This document shows, piece after piece, positions 23,509-34,034 of a stretch of DNA of 64,000 nucleotides. Within the stretch, counting starts at the first letter, position 1. Each line of letters starts with the position of its first letter. The notes beneath the pieces were generated by a model. The model saw only the letters and a list, made by a program, of their open reading frames with translations. It was not told the origin of the DNA and did not search any database. Both the position numbers and the translations under genes were made by a program. Source of the DNA: Rhynchosporium graminicola (Eukaryota > Ascomycota > Leotiomycetes > Helotiales > Ploettnerulaceae). The stretch spans positions 434,001 to 498,000 of the forward strand of contig FJUW01000012.1 in assembly GCA_900074885.1 (NCBI GenBank), read 5' to 3'.

Positions 23509-25743
23509 ATAATACTTAACTTGCGTACGATACGCTAGATAGATACCGGCGATACGCTTACTATTCCCTCTGTATATAATAACTTTAAGGACGTATTCTC
23601 TAAGGAGAAAAGAAATAAGCTACTCCTATTAGAGGGCTGTTAATACGCTATCGAGTTAGAACTAGGATTAAAGATACCTTATTCTCTAATCTATAACCTC
23701 TCCGAGAAGGAACTAGAGGTTCTTCGGGAATACCTCGACTTATTAGAGGCGAAGGGTTAGATAAGGAAGAGTAAGAGTCCTATAAGTATACTTATTCTTT
23801 TTATACCTAAGAAAGATAATAGCCTTCGATTATATATTAATTACTAAGCTCTAAATAAAATTATAATTAAGGATTAGTACCTTCTGCTATTAATTAGCGA
23901 AACGCTAGATAGGCTCCGGGATACTAGAGTATTTACTAAACTAGACTTATAAAACGCTTACTACTATATCTGAATTCGCTAGGGTAATAAATAGAAGACT
24001 ATATTTCGTACCTGATATAGGTATTATAAGTATTAAGTTATGCCGTTTGGATTATTAAATGTACTAGCGACTTTCTAGGTATTTATTAACGATACGCTAG
24101 CGGGCCTTATTGATATTACTTATGTTATATATCTTAATAATATCTTAATCTATTCTGCCGACCCCTTATAATATAAATAATACGTCCGCTAAGTACTAGA
24201 GAGACTTCGGTATATAAACCTCTTTATTAAGTTATTAAAGTGCTCCTTTAATATTAAAAGTATAGAGTTTCTAGGATATATTATCTCTCTAGCTAGCGTT
24301 TTAATAGATATAAGCCGGATAGATACTATTAGGGAATAGCTAGAGCTTAAAAGTATTAGAGCTATATAAGTCTTTATCGGTTTTATAAACTTCTACTAGC
24401 GATTTATCGTAAGATTCTTAGCGATTACCTAACTTCTAATAAGTTTAATAAGTAGTAAGAAGAAAAGGTAACTTGCTTTTACTTTTAGATAGAGTACTAT
24501 AGAAAGGGAGGCTTTTAATATATTAAAAGATATATTTACTATAGTACTTTTTCTTATACACTTCGATCTACTAAAGCTAAGAAAGCTAAAGACTAATACT
24601 TCTAGGTTTACTATCGCGGGAATTCTCTCTTAGCTTAGAGAGTAGCTAGCGAAAGAAGGGGAAAAGGCCGTTTAGTACCTTATTACGTTTTTTAGTAAAA
24701 AGCTAGAACTTGCCGAGTTAAATTATAAAGTATATAACTAAGAACTCCTTATAATTATTAAGTGTTTTATATATTAGAAGTATTACCTTAAAAGTAGTAT
24801 AGCTCTAGTTAAAGTATTAATAGACTATAGTAACCTCTGTCACTTTATAACTACGATAGTATTAAGCTAGCGATAAGCTAGATAAGCTCTAGAGCTATCT
24901 AAGTATAACTTTATATTAAGTTATAGATAAGGGAAAAATAATCCTGCTAATAGACTATCGAGAAGGCCTAACTATAAGCTAGCGAAAGATAAGGAAAATA
25001 TTATACTTCTTACTTTATAAAATAAGCTACGAAATATAATTAAAGATAAGTTGATCTGCGTACTTAATAAAGCTAGCGATATGATAGAGAGTAACCGGCG
25101 TCCGAACGATAATATATCGTACTAGTTAACTTAGATTCTATAACCTACTAATAATACTTCTTTAAAAGGAGTATTAATCGAGGCTATAGATACGACTTCT
25201 ACGCCTAACTAGCGATATATGCTTATAAAGCTTAATAGTTCATAGAACTTATTTAGAGGTCTAGATACTCTCTTAAGAGGCGCTAGCGAGAAGCCGGGCG
25301 CTAGCTAGTATAGCTATAGATATACTATACTATAGTTTTTTATAGCGAGAATTATAAGAACCGAAATAGTAAACCCTGAATCGAACTCACTTCTCTTAAC
25401 GCTTATAAAGCTATAGAAAAGGGACGCTTTTATTATTAAGAAGTTAGCTAGATTATAGAAAACCGGGGATATAAATTAGAGTATCGATAGTAAAGGACTA
25501 CTTAGATACCGGCGAAAGGCTTATATTCCGCTAGACGAAGCTATTCGTACTAAAATTATAAAGATATACTATAATAATCTAACTATAGGCTATTTTAGTT
25601 AAGATAAGACGCTAAAGCTTATCTAGCGAAAGTACTATTAGCAGAAGATAAAGCTAGATATTAAAGAATACGTTAAAAGTTATGATATTTATTAAAAGAT
25701 AAAAGTAAGAAGAATAAAGATAGCCGGCGAGATATAAGCGCTT

Positions 25744-26298
25744 AGCTAGCTAAGTAAGCTATTTAAGTCTATAACTATAGACTTTATTATAGATCTGCTA
25801 CCTTATAAAGGGAGCTCTATAGGAAGAATCTCCGATAGTTTACTAGTGATCGTCGATAGATATACTAAAGATATAGAGTATATTCCTTACTTAAAGATAA
25901 TTAATATACTAGGCTTAGCTTAGCTATTTATCGACTATTAGTTTAAGGATTACGGATTACCTACGGTTATTATTACTAATAGAGGTTCTGTTTTCACTTC
26001 TAAGTTCTAGTAAGAGGTATACTTCTACCTCCGAATAATAAGAGGTCTTTCGATAGCGTTTTACTTATAAACTAATAGGTAAACGGAACGATAAAACTAA
26101 GCTATAGAAGTATAGCTATAGTATTTCGTATATTATCTTTAAGACGATTAGGTAGACTTATTACTTATAGCGAAATTCGCGTATATAAATATATATTATA
26201 AGGCTATTAGAATAAGTCTAAATAAAGCTAGGTATAGAATTACGCTAGATAGTCGCTAGGGTATCGAGGACGATCCTATAAGAGGGGAGATACTTACT
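25744..26298 (+). repeat. 555-bp sequence identical to the far side of the N gap
   Basis: This piece of integrase sequence recurs without visible difference at 26803-27357 (offset 1059). The left copy stops exactly at the first N and the right copy begins exactly at the last N. See findings: probable unmerged contig overlap. Confidence 0.93.
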
Positions 26299-26802
26299 NN
26301 NNNNNNNNNNNNNNNNNNNNNNNNNNNNNNNNNNNNNNNNNNNNNNNNNNNNNNNNNNNNNNNNNNNNNNNNNNNNNNNNNNNNNNNNNNNNNNNNNNNN
26401 NNNNNNNNNNNNNNNNNNNNNNNNNNNNNNNNNNNNNNNNNNNNNNNNNNNNNNNNNNNNNNNNNNNNNNNNNNNNNNNNNNNNNNNNNNNNNNNNNNNN
26501 NNNNNNNNNNNNNNNNNNNNNNNNNNNNNNNNNNNNNNNNNNNNNNNNNNNNNNNNNNNNNNNNNNNNNNNNNNNNNNNNNNNNNNNNNNNNNNNNNNNN
26601 NNNNNNNNNNNNNNNNNNNNNNNNNNNNNNNNNNNNNNNNNNNNNNNNNNNNNNNNNNNNNNNNNNNNNNNNNNNNNNNNNNNNNNNNNNNNNNNNNNNN
26701 NNNNNNNNNNNNNNNNNNNNNNNNNNNNNNNNNNNNNNNNNNNNNNNNNNNNNNNNNNNNNNNNNNNNNNNNNNNNNNNNNNNNNNNNNNNNNNNNNNNN
26801 NN
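26299..26802. other. Assembly gap (504 N)
   Basis: Run of 504 undetermined bases inside the integrase region of the chromovirus. Confidence 1.
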
Positions 26803-27357
26803 AGCTAGCTAAGTAAGCTATTTAAGTCTATAACTATAGACTTTATTATAGATCTGCTACCTTATAAAGGGAGCTCTATAGGAAGAATCTCCGATAGTTT
26901 ACTAGTGATCGTCGATAGATATACTAAAGATATAGAGTATATTCCTTACTTAAAGATAATTAATATACTAGGCTTAGCTTAGCTATTTATCGACTATTAG
27001 TTTAAGGATTACGGATTACCTACGGTTATTATTACTAATAGAGGTTCTGTTTTCACTTCTAAGTTCTAGTAAGAGGTATACTTCTACCTCCGAATAATAA
27101 GAGGTCTTTCGATAGCGTTTTACTTATAAACTAATAGGTAAACGGAACGATAAAACTAAGCTATAGAAGTATAGCTATAGTATTTCGTATATTATCTTTA
27201 AGACGATTAGGTAGACTTATTACTTATAGCGAAATTCGCGTATATAAATATATATTATAAGGCTATTAGAATAAGTCTAAATAAAGCTAGGTATAGAATT
27301 ACGCTAGATAGTCGCTAGGGTATCGAGGACGATCCTATAAGAGGGGAGATACTTACT
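26803..27357 (+). repeat. Right copy of the 555-bp gap-flanking sequence
   Basis: Identical to 25744-26298 over every stretch compared. The integrase reading continues past 27357 into unique sequence and the chromodomain. Confidence 0.93.
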
Positions 27358-28229
27358 ACTAAAGAAAGAGCAGAAGAAGTAATTAAGAAACGCTAAGAGC
27401 TAGAGAATAGCTAGCGAAGAACTAAAGAAACCTAGGCGAAGTAGTATAATAAGAACTATCGACTAGTTGAATTTAAAGTAGATTAATAAGTCTTACTCTT
27501 AGTAAAGAATATTAAAACTATTCGATCGAGCAAGAAGCTAGACTACTAATTTCTAAGGCTATTTAAGATTAGCGAAAGAATTGGAAAGTAGATATATTAA
27601 TTAGATTTACTTACTAAGTATAGTCGGCTATATAATATCTTCTATATCTTACTATTAGAACTATACTAGTAAAGGCCCGGCGAGTTATTAGAGGTTATCT
27701 AACTTAACCTTATCGATAGCGAAGAATTATAGGAGGTCGATTCTTTACTAGACCGGCGAGTAGTTAGAGGGAGAGAATAATTCCTAGTAAGATAGAAGAG
27801 GTTTATTTCTGCTTATGATTCTTAGGAGCTAAAAGAAAACCTCTAGGGACTCTAGAAAGAAATTAAAGCTTTGAAAAATCAAAATACTATAGAAAAACTA
27901 GCGAAACGCTAGCGAAAGTAAAATAATACTTATAAAAGGATATATACTTTTCTGTTTTTTCCTATAGAGTTTTATAGTTTTAAAGGTATATTAGAGATTA
28001 TAAATCTAATAGAGGTCTAAAGGGAAAAAGAGGTTTTATTATCTATACGGATCGCTAGTAAATTAGCTCTCGCCGGATAAACTCCGAGATATCGCTAAAG
28101 AAAGTTTACTTAGTAACCTCTTAATTAATAGTATCTATATTCCTATCCGGGACTTCCTCTCTATTAACCTCTAGCTGCGTATCTAGTAAAACTACCTATA
28201 GAAAGAATCTAGTATAAATAGTATAGAAG

Positions 28230-29070
28230 TCCTTCGCTAAAGATTAGTAGGGAACTCGCTAGAGAGATTAATTTATACTATACGAAGACTACGAATTTCC
28301 TCTAAAAGAGTAGTATTTATAATATCGATAGTAGTAGTAACTTTAGCTATAGAGCGTAGCGTATGCCTAGATACCTTAGCGATCGCTAACGTAATATTAG
28401 AGGATAGCTTAGTATTAGAATTAATAACTAGCTTCTAAGGAGATTTAATAGCTATAGTATTACTAACTTTAGAAGTATAATTAGCCCGCTTCTTCTCTAT
28501 ATTAAAGCGTGCCTAGGTAATCTTTAATACTTCTCCGGAACTCTCGCTTATTATTACTTTTAAAGCTATATCTTATAGTTAGCTAAGAATACTTATTAGG
28601 ATAGCTAGAACCTCGCCGGCTATTAGCTAAGTATTCGCTAGAGAGAGGAAATTTATACTTATATCCTCGTAAGATTTACTCTTCTTAATATAGTCTATAT
28701 ACTTACTAGTAATAGAATTAAGAGCTAAAGTATACTTTAACTTAGGGAATAAAGTATACTCGCCGGCGTATCGCAGGTAAGTCTCCGGACGCGGTATCTC
28801 CTTATTTACTTTAGTACGAGCCTTCGACTTCATCTGCGTATTCTTTTAACTAGTATAAAGGGTCTTATTATAACGGGCAGAAGGGCTATTATCTTAGCTC
28901 GGCTCGCTTTCAGTATCCTTATTATTATCTTCGGCTCGCTAGCGCTTAGTTGATAACTCGCTAGCGACTACGGTTTTTCCCTTATTAATAGGGGTGAAAG
29001 TATTACTAGAAGGAAGAGTATCTTTAAGCGAACTACTAGCGGCGCGCTTACGAAGGTTCTTCTTAGGAGC
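28230..29070 (-). pseudogene. Decayed antisense ORF between chromodomain and 3' LTR, function unknown
   Basis: One minus-strand frame stays readable for roughly 280 codons, interrupted only by TAG/TAA codons of the type RIP makes from CAG/CAA. The longest intact piece is 28627-28833 (68 codons, start MKSKARTKVNKEIPRPETYL). The N-terminal part is Ser/Lys/Arg/Asp-rich and looks disordered; the middle has mixed hydrophobic/charged helical character. I do not recognise the family. It lies inside the chromovirus, opposite in sense to gag-pol, so it could be an accessory retrotransposon gene, a captured host gene or a second inserted element. Confidence 0.5.
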
Positions 29071-29123
29071 TAAAAGGTTAAGTTAGTACTGCTTAATACC
29101 TTATATTTATAACTTATATATAG

Positions 29124-29325
29124 TGTGACAGCGCATGGTATACGTGGCAGATACGGGCCAGTATCGGTGCCTTAGGCATACCCTCCTTGTATATATAGAA
29201 GGTGCAGACTCCTTCAGAGCTCTGCATCTTTCTGTTTCCTTCGTACCAGACCATATAAGATCGCTCTTGGCCTCCCTACTTGTTTATTCTTGCTTATATA
29301 CCGCCTTAAGTCTTGTGTCGTTATA
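29124..29325 (+). repeat. 5' LTR of family C element (202 bp)
   Basis: Differs from the 3' LTR at five positions, all of CpA/TpG to TpA type. A 64-codon ORF inside it is not a gene. Confidence 0.92.
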
Positions 29326-30220
29326 TTAAACAGAAAGATCAAGACCGCCGGGGACGGCATTAAATAATATCTCACCCAGAAAACTCGATTCGCACGTACG
29401 ACTACTAGGGAGCTCTTCGCTGAGTTATCTCTACTCACCTTGGATTTTTGTACTTCGGAATCATACGGAAACAGTCAGTACTATCAATTACGAATTCGAC
29501 GGTTAGGTTTTCAAAAGAGCCGAGATTCCAGAGATCTCTCGGACAGCTAGGAATTTGAACGTAATTCAGCCTCAGAAGCACTAGTATTACTGCGAAGTCA
29601 CTCTCGGATACTTCGAAACTCGTTCCTTCGTGCGTACGAAGTAAAACAGCGGACGAATTTTAGGTGGAAACTTCCCTATAGGCCCTAATATTTATTGTCC
29701 CCTCACCCGACTTCAACCTTCCGAAAGCAGCTCTGATAGCGAAAAACCTTGCTTTTAGGCTAGGACGAAGTAGCTTATTACCCTGGCGGAAATTGCCGGA
29801 ATCCGACTCGTAACACCAGTACCCCGGTAAAATTTGTCCCCCTCGGCAGAATCGACCTCCTTCTACCAGAAAAGAACCTTTGATTCAACACTTTCCATAT
29901 CTACTCAATAAAGATATCTGACTCTCCTTAATCTTTTGGCTTCTTTGGAATTCGATTTGGACCTTCGTTTCTTTCGCAACCTTTAAGTGTTTCAATCACT
30001 CGCTTAGCCTCGCTTATTCAGCAAAACTCAGTATTACAATTACCGGAGATTGCGTTTCCCTCTGCAGAAGAGATGATCTCGGTACTGAATTAGTATCTAC
30101 GGTTTCGGTTTGATAGAATAATTGGAGGTTATTGTATTTGACTGCGTTTTATACCTACTTTATTTCCTTTGTTCGATTCTTCAAGGCTCGAGGGCGAGCC
30201 TTTGTCTTAGAAGGGGGTAA

Positions 30221-30422
30221 TGTGACAGCGCATGGTATACGTAGCAGATACGGGCCAGTATCGGTGCCTTAGGCATACCCTCCTTATATATATAGAAGGT
30301 GCAGACTCCTTCAGAGCTCTGCATCTTTCTGTTTCCTTCGTACCAGACCATATAAGATCGCTCTTAGCCTCCCTACTTGTTTATTCTTGCTTATATACCG
30401 CCTTGAGTCTTGTGTCGTTACA
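30221..30422 (+). repeat. 3' LTR of family C element (202 bp)
   Basis: Preceded by the purine tract and ending TCGTTACA. The ORF at 30232-30567 starts inside it and is a by-product. Confidence 0.92.
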
Positions 30423-30662
30423 TTTAGTTACTATTATTATTATTAGTTATTTAAGAAAGGAGAGAAGAGCGAAAGTTAAGAGTTATATAGAGGAGTTGCC
30501 TAGCGCTATACCCCGTATTCTAGCCTTACTAATAATAAAGAAGAATCAGAATAAAGGTGAATCCTAAAAGGAATACCTTACTAGCGCCTCGCTGAAGTAT
30601 CGCCGGCTAGGGTATTTTAACGCTTTTACTTCTAGGATAGAAATATTTAAGAGGGGAGATAT

Positions 30663-30844
30663 TATAATAGGTCTATGCGCCTAGTGCCTCCTACTTCTGT
30701 ATTTCAGAATTAGAGAGGAAGGAAGAACCTTCTCTCCTTAGTAATTAGTTTCTATATTAACTAGATTATTACTAGCGAACCTCTAGCGACTATTCTACTA
30801 TTCCATTATGCCTATTTACCTCAGCGTACTAAGTGATCATTACA
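30663..30844 (+). repeat. 3' LTR of the chromovirus (182 bp)
   Basis: Starts directly after the purine tract at about 30649-30661; ends TTACA next to the TAAAG target duplication. Its start has mutated from TGTAATGGG to TATAATAGG. Confidence 0.93.
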
Positions 30845-30849
30845 TAAAG

Positions 30850-31212
30850 CTATATTATTATCACTTAAGAAGCGTAAGTTGATTGCCTTATGCGAGTGCT
30901 TATAGTAAGTAAATAGGTTACTTGTTGATTCGTTTACGCGTAGGTTTCTCCAGGTTTTACTATTATAGTTAGTATAGTTAGTATAATTATTATATATTAT
31001 ATAATATAGAGGTTAACTTACTTGCAGTATCTATATAGACACTTAATAGTAACAGTTCTATAATTCTCTAATATAGAAGGGTCTTCTTTAGGAGGGTCTA
31101 TAACCTTAGAATAATAGCCTAATCGAAAGATATTCGGCTGAGTATCTAAATCTAAAGTAAAATTTTGGCTATTTTGCTTTATATTTAGACTAATAGAGTA
31201 TTTAGAAGCCAT
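30850..31212 (-). pseudogene. hAT transposase, N-terminal part with BED-like zinc finger
   Basis: The minus strand starts at ATG 31212 (MASKYSISLNIKQNSQNF) and runs 64 codons to a GTAAGT donor at about 31020. After an intron ending near 30960 it continues KTWRNLRVNESTSNLFTYYK..H, resembling a BED zinc finger (CxxxxC, then TSNL and a H...H region). It joins the C-terminal part on the other side of the inserted chromovirus. It shows fewer RIP stops than the rest of the gene. Confidence 0.68.
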
Positions 31213-31884
31213 TATATTTAAGTATAATAATAAGTTAGGTCGTAGTAGTATTAGTTATAATATAGTATGATTTAAGTAAAGAAGAAAGTTATATTTTGAA
31301 GAGGGAATCGTATATCTTATACTTGAAAATAGATCTCTAGAAGGCTCTTTGATTATTATTAATAATATTGATTTCTAATTAATAATTAGTAATATATAGT
31401 ATTTGTAATCAAGCTTTATAATATAGATTATTAATATAGATTACTAATTAAATATCAAAGAGAGTACTAGATTCTACTAGAATCTTCGATTACTAAGCTA
31501 CTGATCTTTGCCGAGGTACTCTATAGCGTAGTTTCTAGCAAATCAGGCGACTTCGGCCTACGGAATTAGATTCTTCCGAGAGTCTTAGCATTAATCTGAG
31601 TAGTAATCTATTAATCAGATTAATCAGATTAATCTAATCTGATTAATCTACTAATCTACTACTCAATTCTAATCTAGATTAATTAATTAGATTAGATTAA
31701 TATTCTGAATAGTTGAATAATTTTTGAACACGCTATTCTGAACCCTGCATTGGTCAGTGTCACATCAAGTCTCAGCCAGTACTGGTAATTTCGGAGTTCG
31801 CTTCAACCTTTGACCAAGAGGTTGTTTCCTTGGTCGATATGAGGAACTAGTCTCGAACAGTGTGAGAAAAAATAATCAGCCTAC

Positions 31885-32812
31885 TCAATTATACTCGATT
31901 ATAATCGACTATAATTAGATTAGGTTAGAGTAGGTATTTTAGACCTTTGATTAGACTAGATTAGATTATACTTAATGATTAGGATTAGAGTAAGCTTGAT
32001 TATTCTTATATAATTAGCTATATAAGCTATATAAGCTATATAAAGATAGATAAATTATAATATATATTGGTGAATAGAGATATAGATATAAATTTTAAAG
32101 TAATAAAGTATACATTATATATTCCTTTTAATCTAATCTAAAAGAAAGAAAATTTCTCTATTAATAGCCTACTCTATCTCTTCTTTTTCTTCTAAGTCGA
32201 ATATAAAACCTTAGCTTTTAATAAGCTAATCTCCTCGAAAGTATCTTTAGATAGTGTATTTCTTAGCTTATTAATAATTAAAGCTCCGAGACTAAAGAAT
32301 CTTTCCGAAAGCGCCGAAGTAGCTAGAATTTATAAATATTTCTATTCTAATAAAAATAAAATCCGATATATATCTATTAATAGCTTAATAATCTAAAGGT
32401 TTAATCTATAGCTTATATTAGTATATATTTTAAGTTAAAATAAAAGTTATATACTTACTTTAATATTCGTCCTTCTTTCTTCTAAATAAGACTCTAATTC
32501 GTCGATTTCTTCTTCTTCTTCGTATATATATAGATATTATCTTCGTCTTCGATAGGTATTATCTCTCTATTAGATGTAGGAAGATCTATATTATCTTAAA
32601 CTTTTAAACTATTTAAATTAGTATATATATTAATATATATAATATAAAGAAGACTTATAAATTATACTCCTCTTAAATCTTTCGCTTAATATCGCTTATA
32701 AATCTATTACTAAGTTCTACTAGACTTAAGTTATATATTTTAAATCGAGGATCGAGAACTAAGCTTATATATAAAGCTTTATTATTCTTATTAATATCTA
32801 TCTGTCACGGGG
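31885..32812 (-). pseudogene. Second hAT element remnant (C-terminal transposase domain)
   Basis: The minus strand near 32340-32200 reads LATSALSERFFSLGALIINK, the same dimerisation motif as in the first hAT but with different surrounding sequence. AT-rich TTAGATTA repeats at 31885-31995 probably mark its end. The other end is cut by the LTR fragment at 32813. Confidence 0.68.
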
Positions 32813-32997
32813 CGAGTGCAAAGAATACGTATAGTACAAACGGTATCTTTAATTAATAGGAAGAATTAGCTAAAGAGCGAAGGAGAATGCTTCCTTAATA
32901 TAAAAGGGGAAGATATAGTACTACTACTATTAGTACTTTAGTAGTAATAGTCAGAGATACTTAGCGTCGAGTATTATCCTAGGTATAACCTGTTATA
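32813..32997 (+). repeat. LTR of family D (copy 1)
   Basis: Starts TGTCACGGGGCGAGTGCAAA and ends near AACCTGTTATA. Aligns with copies at 34035-34231 and about 37142-37339. Confidence 0.8.
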
Positions 32998-33202
32998 TTA
33001 CTTTCCCCTTTAGACTAACCCCTCCTTATAGATTATCCTATAGCTATCGTCATAAAGTAGAGGCCTACTTAGCTTTACTATACTCCATATTCTCACGGCG
33101 CTTACGCGAACTACTACTAATTCTTTCGTATTATCTTTCTCTGTAGATAAGTTAGAGGAGACTAATAATAATCGACTATGTAAGGCCTAGTAATAGTATT
33201 AG

Positions 33203-33478
33203 TGTCACGAACCAGGACACTTAATCCTAGGTTCAGGAGCCTAAAGTATAATTAGCATCCTTAAGAAGGATTTGATATTTCCTTATGCGCTTAGTAGGCA
33301 AGCAAGGAACTCATATGACTTTAGATTATTTAGATTATTTAGATCTAACTATAGAATCGCCTAGATCTAGCCGAAGGATTATTAAGATCTTATAGATCTA
33401 GTTAAGGATAAAGGTTCTATATAAGACTAGTACTTCTGCTATTAGATAAGAGCTTTATACTTAAATTTATATAGTAAT
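33203..33478 (+). repeat. Possible LTR or fragment of another family (TGTCACGAACC start)
   Basis: Begins TGTCACGAACCAGGACACTT, typical of fungal LTR starts, and is less AT-depleted of CA/TG than its surroundings. No second copy is visible in this window, so ends are uncertain. The upstream stretch 32998-33202 is unassigned AT-rich sequence. Confidence 0.4.
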
Positions 33479-33880
33479 TGTAATGGGGTTGAGATTAGGC
33501 TCATACTAACTCCGCCAACTGGACCAAAAGATCTGTGACGACAGCTCACCTGAATGTCACATGAGAAGAAGGATAGATAACAGGGCCCAAGTTCACAGGT
33601 ATCCCGGCAGAACTAGTATCCGACCCGGTACAGTATCGGACCATTACCGGCACATGTATATAAGGTGCTTTACACTCTATCTCTCTTCTTCTTCCTTCCT
33701 TATCTTTTTATTTCCTTCGTAGTAGACTATATAAGATCGCTCTTAGCCTCCCTACTCGTTTATTCTTACTTGTATACCGCCTTAAGTCTTATGTCGTTAC
33801 AAGATCATAATGTACTGCGCAAGCGCAGGACACGTCTAATACCGTACATATATTACCGACTATTGCCACGTGCCCATTAC
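33479..33880 (-). mobile_element. Solo LTR of family E, interrupted by a family B solo LTR
   Basis: Without the insert, the minus-strand element is about 129 bp and runs TGTAATGGGCACGTGG to CAACCCCATTACA. A perfect 5-bp duplication GTAAT lies at 33474-33478 and 33881-33885. The insert is at 33534-33801. Confidence 0.9.
33534..33801 (+). mobile_element. Solo LTR, family B (268 bp), inside a family E LTR
   Basis: TGTGACGACAG to GTTACA. Perfect 5-bp duplication AGATC at 33529-33533 and 33802-33806. An intact family E LTR at 36044-36163 shows the undisturbed target (GGACCAAAAGATCATAAT). The 74-codon ORF at 33665-33889 is a by-product. Confidence 0.95.
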
Positions 33881-34034
33881 AGTAATTAATACTTACTTAT
33901 AATATCTTAATTCTAATTAAGAATCGAACTTCTTACTTCCTTTATTTTATAGCTAATACTAACTGATAAGCTTATATACTATATACTAGTTAGAACTAGG
34001 AATATTATACTTTCAGTACTTTACTTAAAGTGTC

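Larger units (their letters stand above)
21860..27880 (+). pseudogene. Chromovirus gag-pol remnant (gag, PR, RT, RNase H, IN, chromodomain)
   Basis: Reading through stops, gag lies at about 21860-22720 and ends with a decayed zinc knuckle (YYSYNKYRYI, Cys/His changed to Tyr). A protease-like segment follows near 22840. RT at about 23690-24330 keeps LFIPKKDNSLRLYI and VMPFGLLNVLATF, but the YxDD site near 24120-24155 now reads YLNN. RNase H spans about 24460-24850. Integrase spans about 25480-26298 and resumes after the gap; its HHCC region reads IYYNNLTIGYF. At about 27720-27880 a chromodomain is recognisable (EVDSLLDRR, then FLVR.K). Nearly all stops are TAG/TAA at Gln or Trp positions, consistent with RIP. 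Not functional. Confidence 0.88.
29124..30422 (+). mobile_element. Short non-autonomous LTR retrotransposon (1.3 kb, TRIM/LARD-like), family C
   Basis: Two 202-bp LTRs (29124-29325 and 30221-30422), both beginning TGTGACAGCGCATGG and ending TCGTTACA or TCGTTATA, enclose 895 bp without a coding frame. A purine tract AGAAGGGGGTAA directly precedes the 3' LTR. Flanks are TATAG and TTTAG, an imperfect 5-bp target duplication. The internal part is less AT-rich than the surrounding chromovirus. Mobility must depend on proteins supplied by another element. Confidence 0.88.
21364..30844 (+). mobile_element. Ty3/Gypsy LTR retrotransposon (chromovirus), RIP-degraded, with nested inserts
   Basis: Flanked by 182-bp LTRs beginning TGTAAT and ending TTACA (mutated in part) and by a perfect 5-bp target duplication. 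The internal region runs gag, protease, reverse transcriptase, RNase H, integrase, chromodomain, then an antisense ORF and a polypurine tract (AAGAGGGGAGA) just before the 3' LTR. The order RT-RH-IN and the chromodomain define a chromovirus. It contains a 268-bp solo LTR at 23241-23508, a 1.3 kb non-autonomous element at 29124-30422 and an N gap with duplicated flanks. CA and TG dinucleotides are nearly absent through most of the internal region, the mark of RIP. Confidence 0.92.
21359..30849. repeat. Target-site duplication TAAAG of the nested chromovirus
   Basis: TAAAG at 21359-21363 is repeated perfectly at 30845-30849, directly outside the two LTRs. This fixes the element at 21364-30844 and shows that it inserted into the hAT transposase gene. 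Confidence 0.93.
18740..31720 (-). mobile_element. Degraded hAT DNA transposon, split by a nested LTR retrotransposon
   Basis: Both ends hold a cluster of GATTAGATTA-type repeats. A 41-bp sequence is identical at 18823-18863 and 31668-31708. Just inside, the left sequence (CTAAGACC.TTCGGAAGAA) resembles the reverse complement of the right (CTAAGACTCTCGGAAGAA), as expected for subterminal inverted repeats. Between them lie the two halves of a hAT transposase on the minus strand. Exact ends and target-site duplication are not resolved. Without the insert (21364-30844) the element would be about 3.5 kb. Confidence 0.75.

Noticed and set aside
26803..27357. Second integrase domain
   Set aside because: Identical to the sequence before the N gap and best explained as an assembly overlap.
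29135..29329. Repeated ORFs starting MVYVADTGQYRCLRHTLL (also at 30232)
   Set aside because: They lie within the two copies of the family C LTR and recur only because the LTR does.
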